Shown here: in pieces, positions 6,836-15,860 of the stretch
Layout of the letters: the number at the start of each line of letters is the position of its first letter
Numbering within the stretch: the stretch's first letter is position 1
From: Streptomyces sp. ISL-96
GTDB taxonomy: Bacteria; Actinomycetota; Actinomycetes; Streptomycetales; Streptomycetaceae
Assembly: GCF_018614035.1 (NCBI RefSeq)
Contig: NZ_JAGGPA010000086.1
Span: forward strand, 28,362 to 92,361
DNA length: 64,000 nt
Direction: 5' to 3'
Notes under the pieces: generated by a model
What the model was told of the DNA's origin: nothing
What the model saw: only the letters and a program-made list of their open reading frames with translations
Database searches by the model: none
Translations under genes and position numbers: made by a program

Positions 6836-8613
6836 GCCGAGGCCCTTCGGTTGCGGCGTTCGGCGCCCATCCCGGCGTAGTAGTCGATGAGTTCGGGGGC
6901 GTCCACCGAGGCAGGGTTGACGACCTGCTCGGCCAGGGAGCCCTGGAGAAGGCGTTTGACGGGGACTTCGAGCTTCTTGCCAGTACGGGTGTGCGGGATC
7001 GCGGGGACTTCGAGGATCTCGTCGGGGACGTGACGGGGTGAGGCGCCGGTGCGGATCGCCTCGCGGATCCGGTCGCGGAGGGCCTGGTCCAGGGTGACCC
7101 CGGCGGCGAGGACCACGAACAGCGGCATCCAGTAACCGCCGTCGGATTCCTCCGCGCCGATGACCAGGGCTTCGGCGATCTCCGGGAGGCGTTCGACGAC
7201 GTCATGGATGTCGGCGCTGCCGAGCCGTACGCCGTTGCGGTTGAGCGTGGAGTCGGAGCGGCCGTGCACGATCACCGAGCCGTGGGAGGTGAGTGTGATC
7301 CAGTCGCCGTGGCGCCAGATGCCGGGGTAGGCCGCGAAGTAGGCGTCGTGGTATCGGGTGCCGTCCGGGTCGTTCCAGAAGTACAGCGGCATGGACGGCA
7401 TGGGACGGGTGACGACCAGCTCACCGACCTGGTCGACGACCGGGTGGCCCTCGGCATCGTACGCCGCCAGCGCCACGCCGAGGTGGGGAGCCGACAGCTC
7501 GCCGGCCCAGACGGGGGTCGTGGGCGCGCTGCCGGCGAAGCCGGAGACGATGTCGGTGCCGCCGCTGATGGATGCGAGCAGGATGTGGTCGCCGACGTGG
7601 TCGCGGACCCAGGGGTAGGCGGAGGCCGGCAGGGTGGAGCCGGTGCAGGCGACCACGCGGACGGACGACAGGTCGTGCACGGAGGGGTCGATGCCGAACT
7701 TGGCCATGCCCAGCAGGTACTGGGGGCTGGTGCCGAAGACCGTGACGCGGTGGCGGGCCGCCAGCTCCCACAGGACGTCCGGGCGGGCGAGGGGGGCCGG
7801 GCTGCCGTCGTACGTGCACGTGGTCGCGCCGGTCAGCAACGTGGAGACGACCAAGTTCCACATCATCCAGTGGGTGGTGGTGTACCAGAGCGGCCAGGGC
7901 AGGTTCACGTGGTCGACCAGCAGGGTGGCCTTCAGCGTCGGCAGTGCGGTGGCCAGTTCGAGGGCGGCGTCGCGGCGGTCGTGCGTGGTGCCGTTGAAGA
8001 GGTAGCCGTCGGCGGTGATCAGGACCGTGGGTTCGAGCTGGGCGAAGCGGTCGGCGGCGGCCTTGGGGGCGTAGTCCTGCCCGCACACCGACCACACGGC
8101 GCCCAGGCTGGCGGCGGCGAGAAAAGCGACGACGGCGTGCGGGGTGTTGGGGAGGTAGCCCGCGACCCGGTCGCCCACGCCCACGCCGAGGTCGCGCAGG
8201 GTGGCGGCGACGGAGGCGACCTGGGCACGCAGCTGTCCGCCGGTCACCTCGTACCCGGACCCGGTCTCGTCGAGCGCGACGATCGCCGCGTCGTCGTCCG
8301 CGAGGTTGCGCAGGGCGTGGTGGGCGTAGTTGAGCGCGGCGCCGGGGAACCAGCGGGCGCCGGGCATGGTCTCCTCGGCCAGTACCTGCTCGTACGGCGT
8401 CGACGCTTCGATGTCGAAGTACGCCCAGACCGCGCCCCAGAACCCTTCGAGGTCGGTGACGGACCAGCGGTGCAGGGCGGTGTAGTCGGTGAGGTCCTCG
8501 CCCGTCTCACTGCCCCGATACGTGGCTGCCCAGCGGGCGAAGTCGACGATGCGACTGGCGGCTGCGGCCTCTGGACCGGGAGTGAAGAAGGGGGCAGGGT
8601 ACGGCGTGTTCAT
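6832..8613 (-). CDS. Acetoacetyl-CoA synthetase homologue lacking the P-loop segment
   Basis: 593 residues of an acyl-AMP-forming acetoacetate-CoA ligase, shorter than the usual 650-660. The N-terminal part (GARWFPGAALNYAHH, SLGAVWSVCGQDY) and the C-terminal part (YTTTHWMMWN, GGTDIVSGF, HGRSDSTLNRNGVRLGSADI, HTRTGKKLEVPVKRLL) are intact. Between NLPWP (residue 241) and LWYTTT (242) the segment that normally holds the SSGTTGLPK-type A3 phosphate-binding loop is absent, an in-frame loss of about 65-75 residues at about 7890. Activity is doubtful. Overlaps both neighbours by ATGA, so it is fully embedded in the operon. Confidence 0.88.
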   Translation of the reverse strand: MNTPYPAPFFTPGPEAAAASRIVDFARWAATYRGSETGEDLTDYTALHRWSVTDLEGFWGAVWAYFDIEASTPYEQVLAEETMPGARWFPGAALNYAHHALRNLADDDAAIVALDETGSGYEVTGGQLRAQVASVAATLRDLGVGVGDRVAGYLPNTPHAVVAFLAAASLGAVWSVCGQDYAPKAAADRFAQLEPTVLITADGYLFNGTTHDRRDAALELATALPTLKATLLVDHVNLPWPLWYTTTHWMMWNLVVSTLLTGATTCTYDGSPAPLARPDVLWELAARHRVTVFGTSPQYLLGMAKFGIDPSVHDLSSVRVVACTGSTLPASAYPWVRDHVGDHILLASISGGTDIVSGFAGSAPTTPVWAGELSAPHLGVALAAYDAEGHPVVDQVGELVVTRPMPSMPLYFWNDPDGTRYHDAYFAAYPGIWRHGDWITLTSHGSVIVHGRSDSTLNRNGVRLGSADIHDVVERLPEIAEALVIGAEESDGGYWMPLFVVLAAGVTLDQALRDRIREAIRTGASPRHVPDEILEVPAIPHTRTGKKLEVPVKRLLQGSLAEQVVNPASVDAPELIDYYAGMGAERRNRRASA

Positions 8614-10181
8614 CGCGTCGTGCTCCTCAACAGGGGCTTCTCAACAGTCCGTTGGGTAGTAAAGGGGCTTCGTGCGGTGTGCAGCAGGGATGCCCAGCCG
8701 GCGGTGTCCGTGAAGTCGCGGCTGCCGGCCGGTACGACGTCCGCGACGACACGGTCGGGGCGCAGCAGCACCGCGTCCGCCCGTCCCTCGCGCAGCCAGT
8801 CGGCGAGTCGGCCGTCGTTGCCGAGGCCGGTTACCGGGATGACACGGGCGCCGAGCCCGTGGGCGACCGCCTTCAGCGAAGGCGAAAGGGGAGCGGCGGT
8901 CAGGACGGCGAAGGAGTCGCCGAGCACGTCGTCGAGGCGGGCCCGCCGTCCATCGACGGTCACCCACGGCTGCGGGCAGAAGCGGCCCACGAGACCGCGG
9001 CCGCCCCCACGGATCCGACGGCGTACGAGCGGACCCGCGGCCAGGGCCGGACTGAGGTCGCGCCCTGCCGCCGTAGTGAGGCCGGGGATGCGGCAGGCCG
9101 CGCCCAGGACTCTGCGACGGATGGCGGCGACGCCGTCCTGGCCGCCGGTCATGGCCCAGCCCATCGCGACCGCGAGGCGGATCACATGCCGGGCATGCGG
9201 CTTGCGTTCGCTCTCATAGGTCTCCAACAGCCGCTCGTCCGCGCCCTGCCGCAGGACACGGGCCAGCTTCCATGTGACGTTGTAGGCGTCGCGCAGGCCG
9301 GAGCACAGTCCCTGCCCGACGAACGGCGGGGTGAGGTGCGCGGCGTCGCCGAGGAGGAACACCCGGCCGCGGTGCCACCGGTCGGCGATGCGGGCTCGGA
9401 AGGTGTACTGCGCCTGTCGCACCACGTCGAAGTCGGCGCCGTGTGCGAGGTCCACCCAGGGGGCGATCAGCTCGCGCAGCCGCTCGTGATCCAGTTCCGA
9501 CGCCTCCCGCAGCCGGAACTCCCACCGGTAGCGGTCCTCGCCGATACGCATGAAGGTCGCCGGCCGGCTGGGGTCGCAGACCTGATCGACGCCCTCCCAG
9601 CTGCGGACCGGGAGGCTGGTGCGTACGTCGATGACGGTCCAGCGTTCCTCGAAACGCAGGTCCTCCCATACGGCGCCGATGGCGTCGCGGGTCACGCTGT
9701 TGGCGCCGTCGCAGCCGAGGACCGCGTCCGCCCGCAGGAGGTGTTCGCCCTCGTCGTCCCGGTACGTCACACTGACCGGCCCGTCGGCGTCCTGCTCGAC
9801 GCCGACGACCTCCACCCCGCCGCGCAGCTCGCACTCCGGGCGCCGGGCCAGGGCGTCCCGCAGCAGTCGTTCCAGCTCGGGCTGGTCGAACATGCTGGTC
9901 TGTGGGAAGCCGTGCGGTCCCTGCGCGGCGCGCGGGAACTCGGCCATCACCCGGTGCCGGGCGTCCAGCAGCCGCAGGCCCCGCGCGGGGCGGGCGATCG
10001 CGGCGAACTCCTCCTGGACCCCTGCGGCCTGGAAGATCCGGCGCACCTCGTCGTCGGTGGCCACGGCGCGGGGCAGGGGGTAGAGGTCGTGGTGGCGTTC
10101 GAGGACGACGGTCCTCACACCACGCCGGGCGAGCAGGAGGGCGGCGGTCACGCCCACGGGCCCGGCTCCGACGATCACCAC
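8610..10181 (-). CDS. FAD-dependent aromatic monooxygenase (MhpA/PheA type)
   Basis: 523 residues. N-terminal dinucleotide-binding motif VIVGAGPVGVTAALLLA at residues 2-18, the DG motif LGCDGANSVTRDA near residue 154, and the second FAD motif GRVFLLGDAAHLTPPFVGQG near residue 275, followed by the thioredoxin-like C-terminal domain. This is the class A flavoprotein hydroxylase of 3-(3-hydroxyphenyl)propionate or phenol type. The GTG start (10181) lies inside the last codons of the preceding VOC gene, so translation is coupled. It probably hydroxylates a phenolic ring before the cleavage step; the substrate is unknown. Confidence 0.88.
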   Translation of the reverse strand: MVIVGAGPVGVTAALLLARRGVRTVVLERHHDLYPLPRAVATDDEVRRIFQAAGVQEEFAAIARPARGLRLLDARHRVMAEFPRAAQGPHGFPQTSMFDQPELERLLRDALARRPECELRGGVEVVGVEQDADGPVSVTYRDDEGEHLLRADAVLGCDGANSVTRDAIGAVWEDLRFEERWTVIDVRTSLPVRSWEGVDQVCDPSRPATFMRIGEDRYRWEFRLREASELDHERLRELIAPWVDLAHGADFDVVRQAQYTFRARIADRWHRGRVFLLGDAAHLTPPFVGQGLCSGLRDAYNVTWKLARVLRQGADERLLETYESERKPHARHVIRLAVAMGWAMTGGQDGVAAIRRRVLGAACRIPGLTTAAGRDLSPALAAGPLVRRRIRGGGRGLVGRFCPQPWVTVDGRRARLDDVLGDSFAVLTAAPLSPSLKAVAHGLGARVIPVTGLGNDGRLADWLREGRADAVLLRPDRVVADVVPAGSRDFTDTAGWASLLHTARSPFTTQRTVEKPLLRSTTR

Positions 10182-11125
10182 GGGTACGTGTCCCGGCCTG
10201 GGTGGTCGGGGTCGCGCCAGTAGTCGAAGAGCTGGCTGCCCTGGATGTGCCGGCCGATACCCCAGCTGCGCTTGTAGCCACGCTCGGCCAGGTACTCGCC
10301 GCCGGCGGCGATCGAGTCCAGGTCGGTGACCTGGTAGGCGGAGTGGACGTAGCCGTTGCCCGGCCCAAGGTGCATGGCCAGCGTGTGATGGTCGACCGCC
10401 ACACTGCCCTGGTCGCAGCGGATGAACGCCATCGTGGGACCACGGTCGCGCTGCCCGTCCAGGAACAGGAAGTCGGACACGATCATCCCGAGAGTGTCGA
10501 GGTACCAGTCCAGAGCGCGGGCGAACACCCTCGTCTCCAGCACCACATGACCCAGGCGCTGGATCCGCGACGGTTCACGTGGCGGACGCTGGGTGACATT
10601 GGTACGACGGTGATCGGTGCCGAAGTTGAGGAGCAGCGGCTGCTGCTCGGGCAGCGTCGGCAGTTCCTCGCCGCAGTGCACGACACGCACGGGGAAGCCC
10701 GACGGGTCGAGCAGGTTCACGACCTTGCCGCCGCCCGGGACGTCCGCGTCCCGTACATCCGTCCCCGTCGCCCGTGCGAGCCGGTCCAGGTCGGTCCGCT
10801 CGGCGGCACGGAACGCCGGACCGATGAAGCGGGAGGTGCTTCCACGACGGATCACCATGCAGAGCGAGCCCGCGAAGGTACCGCGCAGCCACAGCTCCCG
10901 GTCGGTGCGGGCAGCGATCCCGAATCCGAAGTCACGGGCGAAGACCTCCGCCCGGTCCAGGTCGGGCTTCTCGAACTCCAGCCAGGCCAGGTCAGCGACC
11001 TTGATCACCGGGTTGCGGGACCGCCCGGGATGCTCGCCCCGTACGGCGCCCTGCTCGCTGTGGAGGTCCTGGTGGGCCGTCCTGACGTCCGTGACGCCGA
11101 CTGCGTTGACGCGGGTTTCGGACAT
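10175..11125 (-). CDS. Two-domain VOC / extradiol dioxygenase-like protein
   Basis: 316 residues starting at ATG 11125 behind a clear GGAGG. Two vicinal-oxygen-chelate modules are visible: residues about 40-160 (IKVADLAWLEFEKPDLDRA) and 185-316 (LGHVVLETRVFARALDWYL, VDHHTLAMH). The C-terminus ends right after GSQLFDYWRDPD. In relatives I know this motif is followed by a segment carrying the acidic third metal ligand and a further tail, so this copy may be truncated. First gene of a four-gene operon divergent from a TetR gene; probably the ring-cleavage step in the same pathway as the downstream hydroxylase. Confidence 0.8.
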   Translation of the reverse strand: MSETRVNAVGVTDVRTAHQDLHSEQGAVRGEHPGRSRNPVIKVADLAWLEFEKPDLDRAEVFARDFGFGIAARTDRELWLRGTFAGSLCMVIRRGSTSRFIGPAFRAAERTDLDRLARATGTDVRDADVPGGGKVVNLLDPSGFPVRVVHCGEELPTLPEQQPLLLNFGTDHRRTNVTQRPPREPSRIQRLGHVVLETRVFARALDWYLDTLGMIVSDFLFLDGQRDRGPTMAFIRCDQGSVAVDHHTLAMHLGPGNGYVHSAYQVTDLDSIAAGGEYLAERGYKRSWGIGRHIQGSQLFDYWRDPDHPGRDTYPW

Positions 11126-11142
11126 GGTGTCCTCCAAGCGAC

Positions 11143-11189
11143 ATTGACGTAATGAGGAAATCACCAACTCTGATGTCTCTATCGTCAAT
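11143..11189. promoter_or_regulatory. Inverted repeat / promoter between operon and TetR gene
   Basis: ATTGACG (11143-11149) and CGTCAAT (11183-11189) are exact inverted copies 33 bases apart, in the AT-richer gap between the divergent VOC operon and the tetR gene. Either copy can be read as a -35-like TTGACG pointing into the gap. Position suggests autoregulation by the TetR protein. Confidence 0.5.
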
Positions 11190-11261
11190 AGCTGGACCCA
11201 AGGAAGGTGATGAATCCATCAGAACTGTGGCGCTGCGGGTCTCATTGCTAGACTCCCGCGT

Positions 11262-11897
11262 ATGCCGACGTCAGCCCCGCCCCACAACCGTTTCGAACGA
11301 CGCCGCGCCGAGACCCGTCAGGCCCTCGTCCGTGCGGCCCGGCAGATCCTCGCCGAGACCGGGGACACCAGTGCGAGCATCCAGGCGATCGCGGAGCGCG
11401 CGGACGTCGGTTTCGGCTCCTTCTACAACCACTTCGAGTCGAAGGCGGAACTGTTCGACACGGCGGTGGTGGACGCGCTGGAGGAGTTCGGGCAGGCCAT
11501 CGACGAGCGTCTGCGGGGGACCGGCGACCCGGCCGAGCTGGTCGCGGCGAGCCTGAGGCTCAGCCTGCGGATGGTCGACTCCCACCCGGAGCTCATGCAG
11601 GTACTGCGTCACCGCGGACTCGGCCATGTCCACTCCGACCGGGGGCTGGCGCCCCGAGCCCTGCGCGACCTGGAACGCGGCGTCGCCGCGGGCCGCTTCG
11701 TCGCTGTCGACCCGACCGTCGCCCTGTCCGCGCTGGGCGGGTCCCTGCTGTCCCTGGTGGAGCTGAGGTTCGCCCGCCCCGAGCTCGACGCCGACGAGGC
11801 GGCCGCCAACCTGGCCGAGATGGTCCTGCGCATGCTGGGGGTTCCTGCGGACGACGCCCGCGACATCGCCCGTCGCCCCCTCCCCGACCTGGCCTGA
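11262..11897 (+). CDS. TetR family transcriptional regulator
   Basis: 211 residues. The N-terminal helix-turn-helix is clear: RQALVRAARQILAETG, SIQAIAERADVGFGSFYNHF, then SKAELF. The remainder is a typical all-helical ligand-binding domain with a conserved-looking hydrophobic core (LGGSLLSLVELRFA). It is divergent from the four-gene aromatic-type operon at 6482-11125 and is most simply its repressor, with a pathway intermediate or acyl-CoA as inducer; this is inference from arrangement. Confidence 0.9.
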   Translation: MPTSAPPHNRFERRRAETRQALVRAARQILAETGDTSASIQAIAERADVGFGSFYNHFESKAELFDTAVVDALEEFGQAIDERLRGTGDPAELVAASLRLSLRMVDSHPELMQVLRHRGLGHVHSDRGLAPRALRDLERGVAAGRFVAVDPTVALSALGGSLLSLVELRFARPELDADEAAANLAEMVLRMLGVPADDARDIARRPLPDLA

Positions 11898-12590
11898 CCG
11901 GGGGTACCGGTTCGGCGGGGTGGCTCGCAGCCGGCCGCCCGCAGCGGCCGGTCCGGGGCGCCGTTTCGCAGGCTGATCCCGCCTGTCGGCCGTGGGGGCG
12001 GCATTCGCCTGACGTGGCGTCAGAAGACTCGGCAACTGGTCAGCTCGAATGCTGGGAATCCTGCCGAAAGCAGTCGTAAAGCGAGCCGTTGTAGAGTGAA
12101 GGAACCGCCCTTGACCTGGAAGACAGGCAGGGAGCCGAACCCCGGGAGTGCCTCAATGCTGCGTACCCTCTTCAAGTCCTACATCTAGCATTTGCTTATC
12201 TTTGCAGGTCAGGGTCATGGCGATCGGGTTGAAGTCAGCAAATGGTCAGCATCGGACCCGATGGAGTCCAGACGCTGTCGACCTTCCGTTGTGGCGATGG
12301 ATCCTGGTCCCATTGCGGGATTCGGCGCGTCGTGAAGGCTCCGGCGGGAGCCGGTCGGAGTTTGAGGACAGCCGCCAAGCGATGCGAGTGCGCCGGACAT
12401 CCGTCGCACGACCAGATCCTTCCGCGGGGGTGAGCCCGGGGCCCTGGCGCGGGGTCCAGATGGTCACCACGAGCACCAGTTGGAGGGCGCACAGCACACG
12501 TGCGCTCTTCCAGCGGTGCGACACCGCCGGCGCACCGGCGAGGAGCAGCGCCGCAGCGGGGGACTCCTCGACGAGGCCGCACCACCCGGG
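11898..12590. other. Gene-free stretch holding a stranded panD leader
   Basis: No frame with convincing codon use, start and ribosome site. The right part (12200-12590) has overlapping open frames on both strands of unrelated composition and looks like decayed DNA. The one clear feature is a copy of the panD promoter, leader and first codons at 12085-12188. Confidence 0.5.
12085..12188 (+). repeat. Stranded copy A of the panD leader and first codons
   Basis: GCCGTTGTA, AGTGAAG, CCGCCCTTGACC, AGGCAGGGAGC and CGGGAGT occur in the same order and spacing as upstream of panD at 25742-25813. The ATG at 12156 opens MLRTLFKSYI then TAG, close to the MFRTMFKSKI start of PanD. The distance from GCCGTTGTA to ATG is 71 bases here and 72 at panD. 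It is a remnant of a second panD 5' end, or a promoter/leader module captured alone. Confidence 0.7.
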
Positions 12591-13075
12591 GCTCGGACAA
12601 GCTCTTCGACTGGAACGCCTTCCACAAGGGCGTGACCCTCAAGTGCGCCGCCGTCGCCCACGCCGATGCCTGGACCGGCCCGAAGGCCCCCGCCACCGGC
12701 AGCTCCGCCGCCTACCGCACCCTGCCCGGGTCGGCGACCAGCAGGGAGGTCGAAGCATCGGCTCGGTGGAACTCACCGACTCGCGGACCACCACGTTCAA
12801 CGGCGCCGGTCTCACCGCGATCAACGCCATCCGGATGCGCCACGACGGCGACCCCGTCGTCCCCGCCCCAGCTGCGTCGGCGACTGGTGGCTGCGGCTGC
12901 ACGGCATGGGCAAGGTCGACGGCGCCGGCGGCTGGATCTGTCTGGACAACCACGGCAACCCTTCCAACCTGGCCGTCTCCGTGGTCGAACTCGCGGCCCG
13001 ACGTACCCGGCCGCATCCTTCGTCGGCCACGCCTGGCCGACCAGCCGTCCACACCCGCGGACTGCACCGCGAGCC
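12591..13075 (+). pseudogene. Decayed gene of unknown family
   Basis: Good coding sequence jumps between frames. LFDWNAFHKGVTLKCAAVAH is in one frame (from about 12598), SVELTDSRTTTFNGAGLTA with INAIRMRHDGDP in the second (about 12760-12860), and DWWLRLHGMGKVDGAGGWIC then LDNHGNPSNLAVSVVEL in the third (about 12885-12985). YPAASFVGHAWPTSR returns to the first frame. The pieces fit one protein of about 150-160 residues broken by at least three frame changes. I do not recognise the family. Confidence 0.6.
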
Positions 13076-13233
13076 GCACCTGACCCGGCCCGGCAGCCGG
13101 ACGCCCGGAGGGGTGCCCGGCCACCCACCGGCCGGGACGAGCCCGGAGCCGGCGTGATCGGGGGATCGGTGATGTCGGCTCAACGGTGGTTGCTAGCCTT
13201 GCAGGGCCTCGTCCGATGACCGCGGGAGTTCTT

Positions 13234-13971
13234 GTGAGTGATGGGCCTGCTCAGGACCTGATGGGCACGGTGCGTCGGATCGACTCGCTGTTGGACCGCA
13301 TGGGATTGAACCGCGGGGACGTGCTCCGGGTGGAGGGCGAGGGCGGGCTGTCGTATGCCTCCGGGGTGGCCGTGGAGGAGGTACGGGAGCTGCTGCGTGG
13401 CAAGCGGTCCGCTGAGCCCGGCCCGGATGTGGACGTGGTCGAGGCGCGCCACCGGCGCGTGGTCGAGCGGATCCTGTTCCTGCGCGCGACGCGGCTGCGC
13501 GCGGCCGCGGACGGCAGCAGACGGGCTTACTCCATAGCGGAGATCGCGGTCGGCGCGGGAACCAGTGCGCAGTGGCTCGACAAGATGATCAAAACAGGCA
13601 GGGCGCCCAACCTCGACCACGCCGCCGGGATCGCGGCATTCTTCGGAGAGAAGATCGAGTTCCTGGTCGCCGAACCGGCCGAGGCGCTGGACCGGGTCCT
13701 GCAGCAGATCCACAAGGACCTGCTGGAGCGGACCGTGGAGCGCCAGGACCAGGACCTGCGGCGCCTGCGAACCGCGGGGCCCGTGAGCGAGGTGGATCCC
13801 TCCCTCGGCGTTGTCGCGTACGCTGCCCGGGCTCTGGCCGACGTACCGGACGACACCGCCCAGCCCCTGATCGCCCTGATCGAGTCCGTAGCGCGGCGTT
13901 CCCGGGAGGAGCGCGCCCGCGAGGCCCGCGCGGCCCTCGAGAACGGCGTGGTGCACAATGACGTCGATTGA
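13234..13971 (+). CDS. XRE-like helix-turn-helix regulator paired with ImmA-like protein
   Basis: 245 residues from GTG 13234, preceded by GGGAG. The DNA-binding part is around residues 105-160: AYSIAEIAVGAGTSAQWLDK then AGIAAFFGEKIEFLVAEPAE, a helix-turn-helix of the Xre type in its long actinobacterial form. The C-terminal half is helical (ERQDQDLRRL, ARALADVPDD). It is followed by an HExxH protein and a MAB_1171c membrane protein on the same strand, a set often seen together in Streptomyces. By analogy with ImmR/ImmA it may be the target or partner of the protease-like protein. An upstream ATG at 13216 is possible. Confidence 0.75.
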   Translation: MSDGPAQDLMGTVRRIDSLLDRMGLNRGDVLRVEGEGGLSYASGVAVEEVRELLRGKRSAEPGPDVDVVEARHRRVVERILFLRATRLRAAADGSRRAYSIAEIAVGAGTSAQWLDKMIKTGRAPNLDHAAGIAAFFGEKIEFLVAEPAEALDRVLQQIHKDLLERTVERQDQDLRRLRTAGPVSEVDPSLGVVAYAARALADVPDDTAQPLIALIESVARRSREERAREARAALENGVVHNDVD

Positions 13972-14086
13972 CCGCAGCGGCGTGGAAACCATGTCTCACC
14001 AGCGGTGACGCGCAAGGAACGATGCATGGGGGGCTGTGCATCCGGCACGAGGGACGGGTGGCACGGGGGTGGGGGTCTCGCGAGAG

Positions 14087-14599
14087 ATGAGACGGTATCG
14101 CGACGCGCTGTTCATGGGTCTGCCGCAGCCGGTTCCTGAGCGACCCGTGGAGCTGCTGAAGGCGTTCTGCGCGTGTGCGGCACGGCGCAGCGGGCGCGAA
14201 GTGCGCCTGATGCTCGAAGAGTTCCCGCCGGACACGGTGACGGGCCTGTGGCTGGACATGGGCGACCACGACCTGATCGTCGTCGAGGCGAACACCTCTC
14301 CCCTGCACCAGGTCGTGATCCTGGGGCATGAGCTGTGGCACCTCAAGGAGGGGCACTGCGGTCATGGCAGCGCGGCCGGTGCGAGGGCCGCGGCCCGCAT
14401 GCTGGGGGACCGCTGGAGCCTTTCCGACGCAGTCACCCACGTCGCCGCCCGTACGGAGCCGGACCTCGAAGAGGAGCGGCGGGCGGAAGAGTTCGGCCGG
14501 ATGCTGGCCGACCGGGTAAGGCCCTACCTGGAGCGCAGGCGCGGCACGACACCCTCGGGCGGAGTGCCCGGCCGCATCTGGGCGTCGCTCAGAGGATGA
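14087..14599 (+). CDS. ImmA/IrrE-like putative zinc peptidase
   Basis: 170 residues. The key motif is VVILGHELWHLKEGH near residue 82-96, matching the HExxH zinc-binding helix of the ImmA/IrrE (DUF955) group, with acidic residues in the following helix (LEEERRAEEFGRMLAD). It may cleave the regulator encoded just upstream, as ImmA does to ImmR. In some databases this group is labelled toxin component. Start choice is uncertain: GTG 14036 and GTG 14069 are in frame; ATG 14087 was preferred as the point where family-like sequence (MRRYRDALFMGL) begins. Confidence 0.72.
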   Translation: MRRYRDALFMGLPQPVPERPVELLKAFCACAARRSGREVRLMLEEFPPDTVTGLWLDMGDHDLIVVEANTSPLHQVVILGHELWHLKEGHCGHGSAAGARAAARMLGDRWSLSDAVTHVAARTEPDLEEERRAEEFGRMLADRVRPYLERRRGTTPSGGVPGRIWASLRG

Positions 14600-14612
14600 C
14601 GGGCGAGAAGGC

Positions 14613-15845
14613 GTGAATCTCTACATCCCGGCTGCCGCGCTCGGCATCGTGCTGGTTGTCAAACTCCCCTCGTTGGTGAGGCGCTGGCGCAGCCCCGTGG
14701 TCCGCAGCGTCAACGCCGTGATCTTCCTGCAGGCCGCGGCGTTCTTCTTCTCGGCGCCCCCGACGATCACAGTCGTCAACAAGACGACCGGCGTCAGCAA
14801 CTTCTCGGCGGTACTGGTCTACTGCATCCTCTCCGCCTACGCGTGTGCCTCCCGGGTCCTCATGGAGAACTGGCGCGAGGACGTGGAGGCCCTCCCTCAC
14901 ACCCGCCGCCGGGTCAGGCGTTGGATCTGGGGCCACGGTGTCGTGACCGTGCTGCTCATCGGCTGTTTCGTAGGGGGCGAGGCGCCGGTCGAACGGCAGC
15001 GTGACTTCGAGACGTACTACGCCAACACACCCTTCATGCGCGAGATGGTGCTGCTCTGCCTGTTCGCCGTCACCGCCGCTGCCGCCGCGGCGGCAGCCGC
15101 GTGCTGGAAATGGGCGCGAGACATCCGCAGGGAGTTCCCCGAGCGGAGGACACCGGCTGGAGGCTTGCTGCGCATCGGGCTCACCGTCCTGGCCGTCGGC
15201 TTCCTGACCAACGTCACCTACGGTACGGCCAAGCTGGCCGCGGTCGTGGCCGCCTGGAGCGGCCGGGACTGGGAACCGCTCAACCGGGTGGCGATGTCCT
15301 TCGCCTGCCTCGGCACCCTCCTCGTCGCCGTCGGCTTCCTCATCCCCATCGTCGGACCCTGGATGACCCCACAGGTCTTCGGACCTCTGCGGACTCTGCG
15401 CTCCCTGGGTCCCCTGCGGCGAACGATCGGCGGCGTCGGCGGTCCCCGTGGCCGGATGCGGCTCTCCACTCCCTGGTACGCCGGCCCCGGCCGGCGCCTC
15501 ACGGACCGGATGACCGACATCCACGACCGGATGCTGGAGCTGGGGGCGTATTACTCGGAGGACGTACGGGCGGCCGCCTACGCCCGGGCCCTGGAGGGCG
15601 GCAGGACGGAGGCCGAGAGTGTCGCCTTCGGCCTGGCCGCCATGTTCAGGGCCGCGGCGGACGCCCGCGCCCTCGCGATGCCCGCCGACAAGGAACAGGG
15701 CGTGGCGGCGGTTCGGGCGCTGCGGGCCGCCGAAGCCGAGTACCCCGACCTTCTGGTCGGCATCTCCCGAGCCCTTCCGGCCCTGGCCGTCATGCCGCAC
15801 GGCGCTCCTGCCGGAGCGGCGGCTTCCCCGAGTCGGGACCGGTAA
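14613..15845 (+). CDS. MAB_1171c family putative transporter
   Basis: 410 residues. Seven or so hydrophobic segments occupy the first 265 residues (for example LYIPAAALGIVLVVKL, VVTVLLIGCFVGG, CLGTLLVAVGFLIPIVG), followed by a cytoplasmic helical tail with YSEDVRAAAYARALEGG. This is the layout of the MAB_1171c family (DUF6545-type tail). GTG 14613 lies 14 bases after the ImmA-like gene and follows GAGAAGG, so the three genes form one operon. The transported substrate is unknown. Confidence 0.82.
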   Translation: MNLYIPAAALGIVLVVKLPSLVRRWRSPVVRSVNAVIFLQAAAFFFSAPPTITVVNKTTGVSNFSAVLVYCILSAYACASRVLMENWREDVEALPHTRRRVRRWIWGHGVVTVLLIGCFVGGEAPVERQRDFETYYANTPFMREMVLLCLFAVTAAAAAAAAACWKWARDIRREFPERRTPAGGLLRIGLTVLAVGFLTNVTYGTAKLAAVVAAWSGRDWEPLNRVAMSFACLGTLLVAVGFLIPIVGPWMTPQVFGPLRTLRSLGPLRRTIGGVGGPRGRMRLSTPWYAGPGRRLTDRMTDIHDRMLELGAYYSEDVRAAAYARALEGGRTEAESVAFGLAAMFRAAADARALAMPADKEQGVAAVRALRAAEAEYPDLLVGISRALPALAVMPHGAPAGAAASPSRDR

Positions 15846-15860
15846 CCCTCCGGGCAGTCG

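Noticed and set aside
14036..14086. Upstream GTG starts for the ImmA-like gene
   Set aside because: Possible, but the extra residues (HPARGTGGTGVGVSRE) are low-complexity and not family-like.
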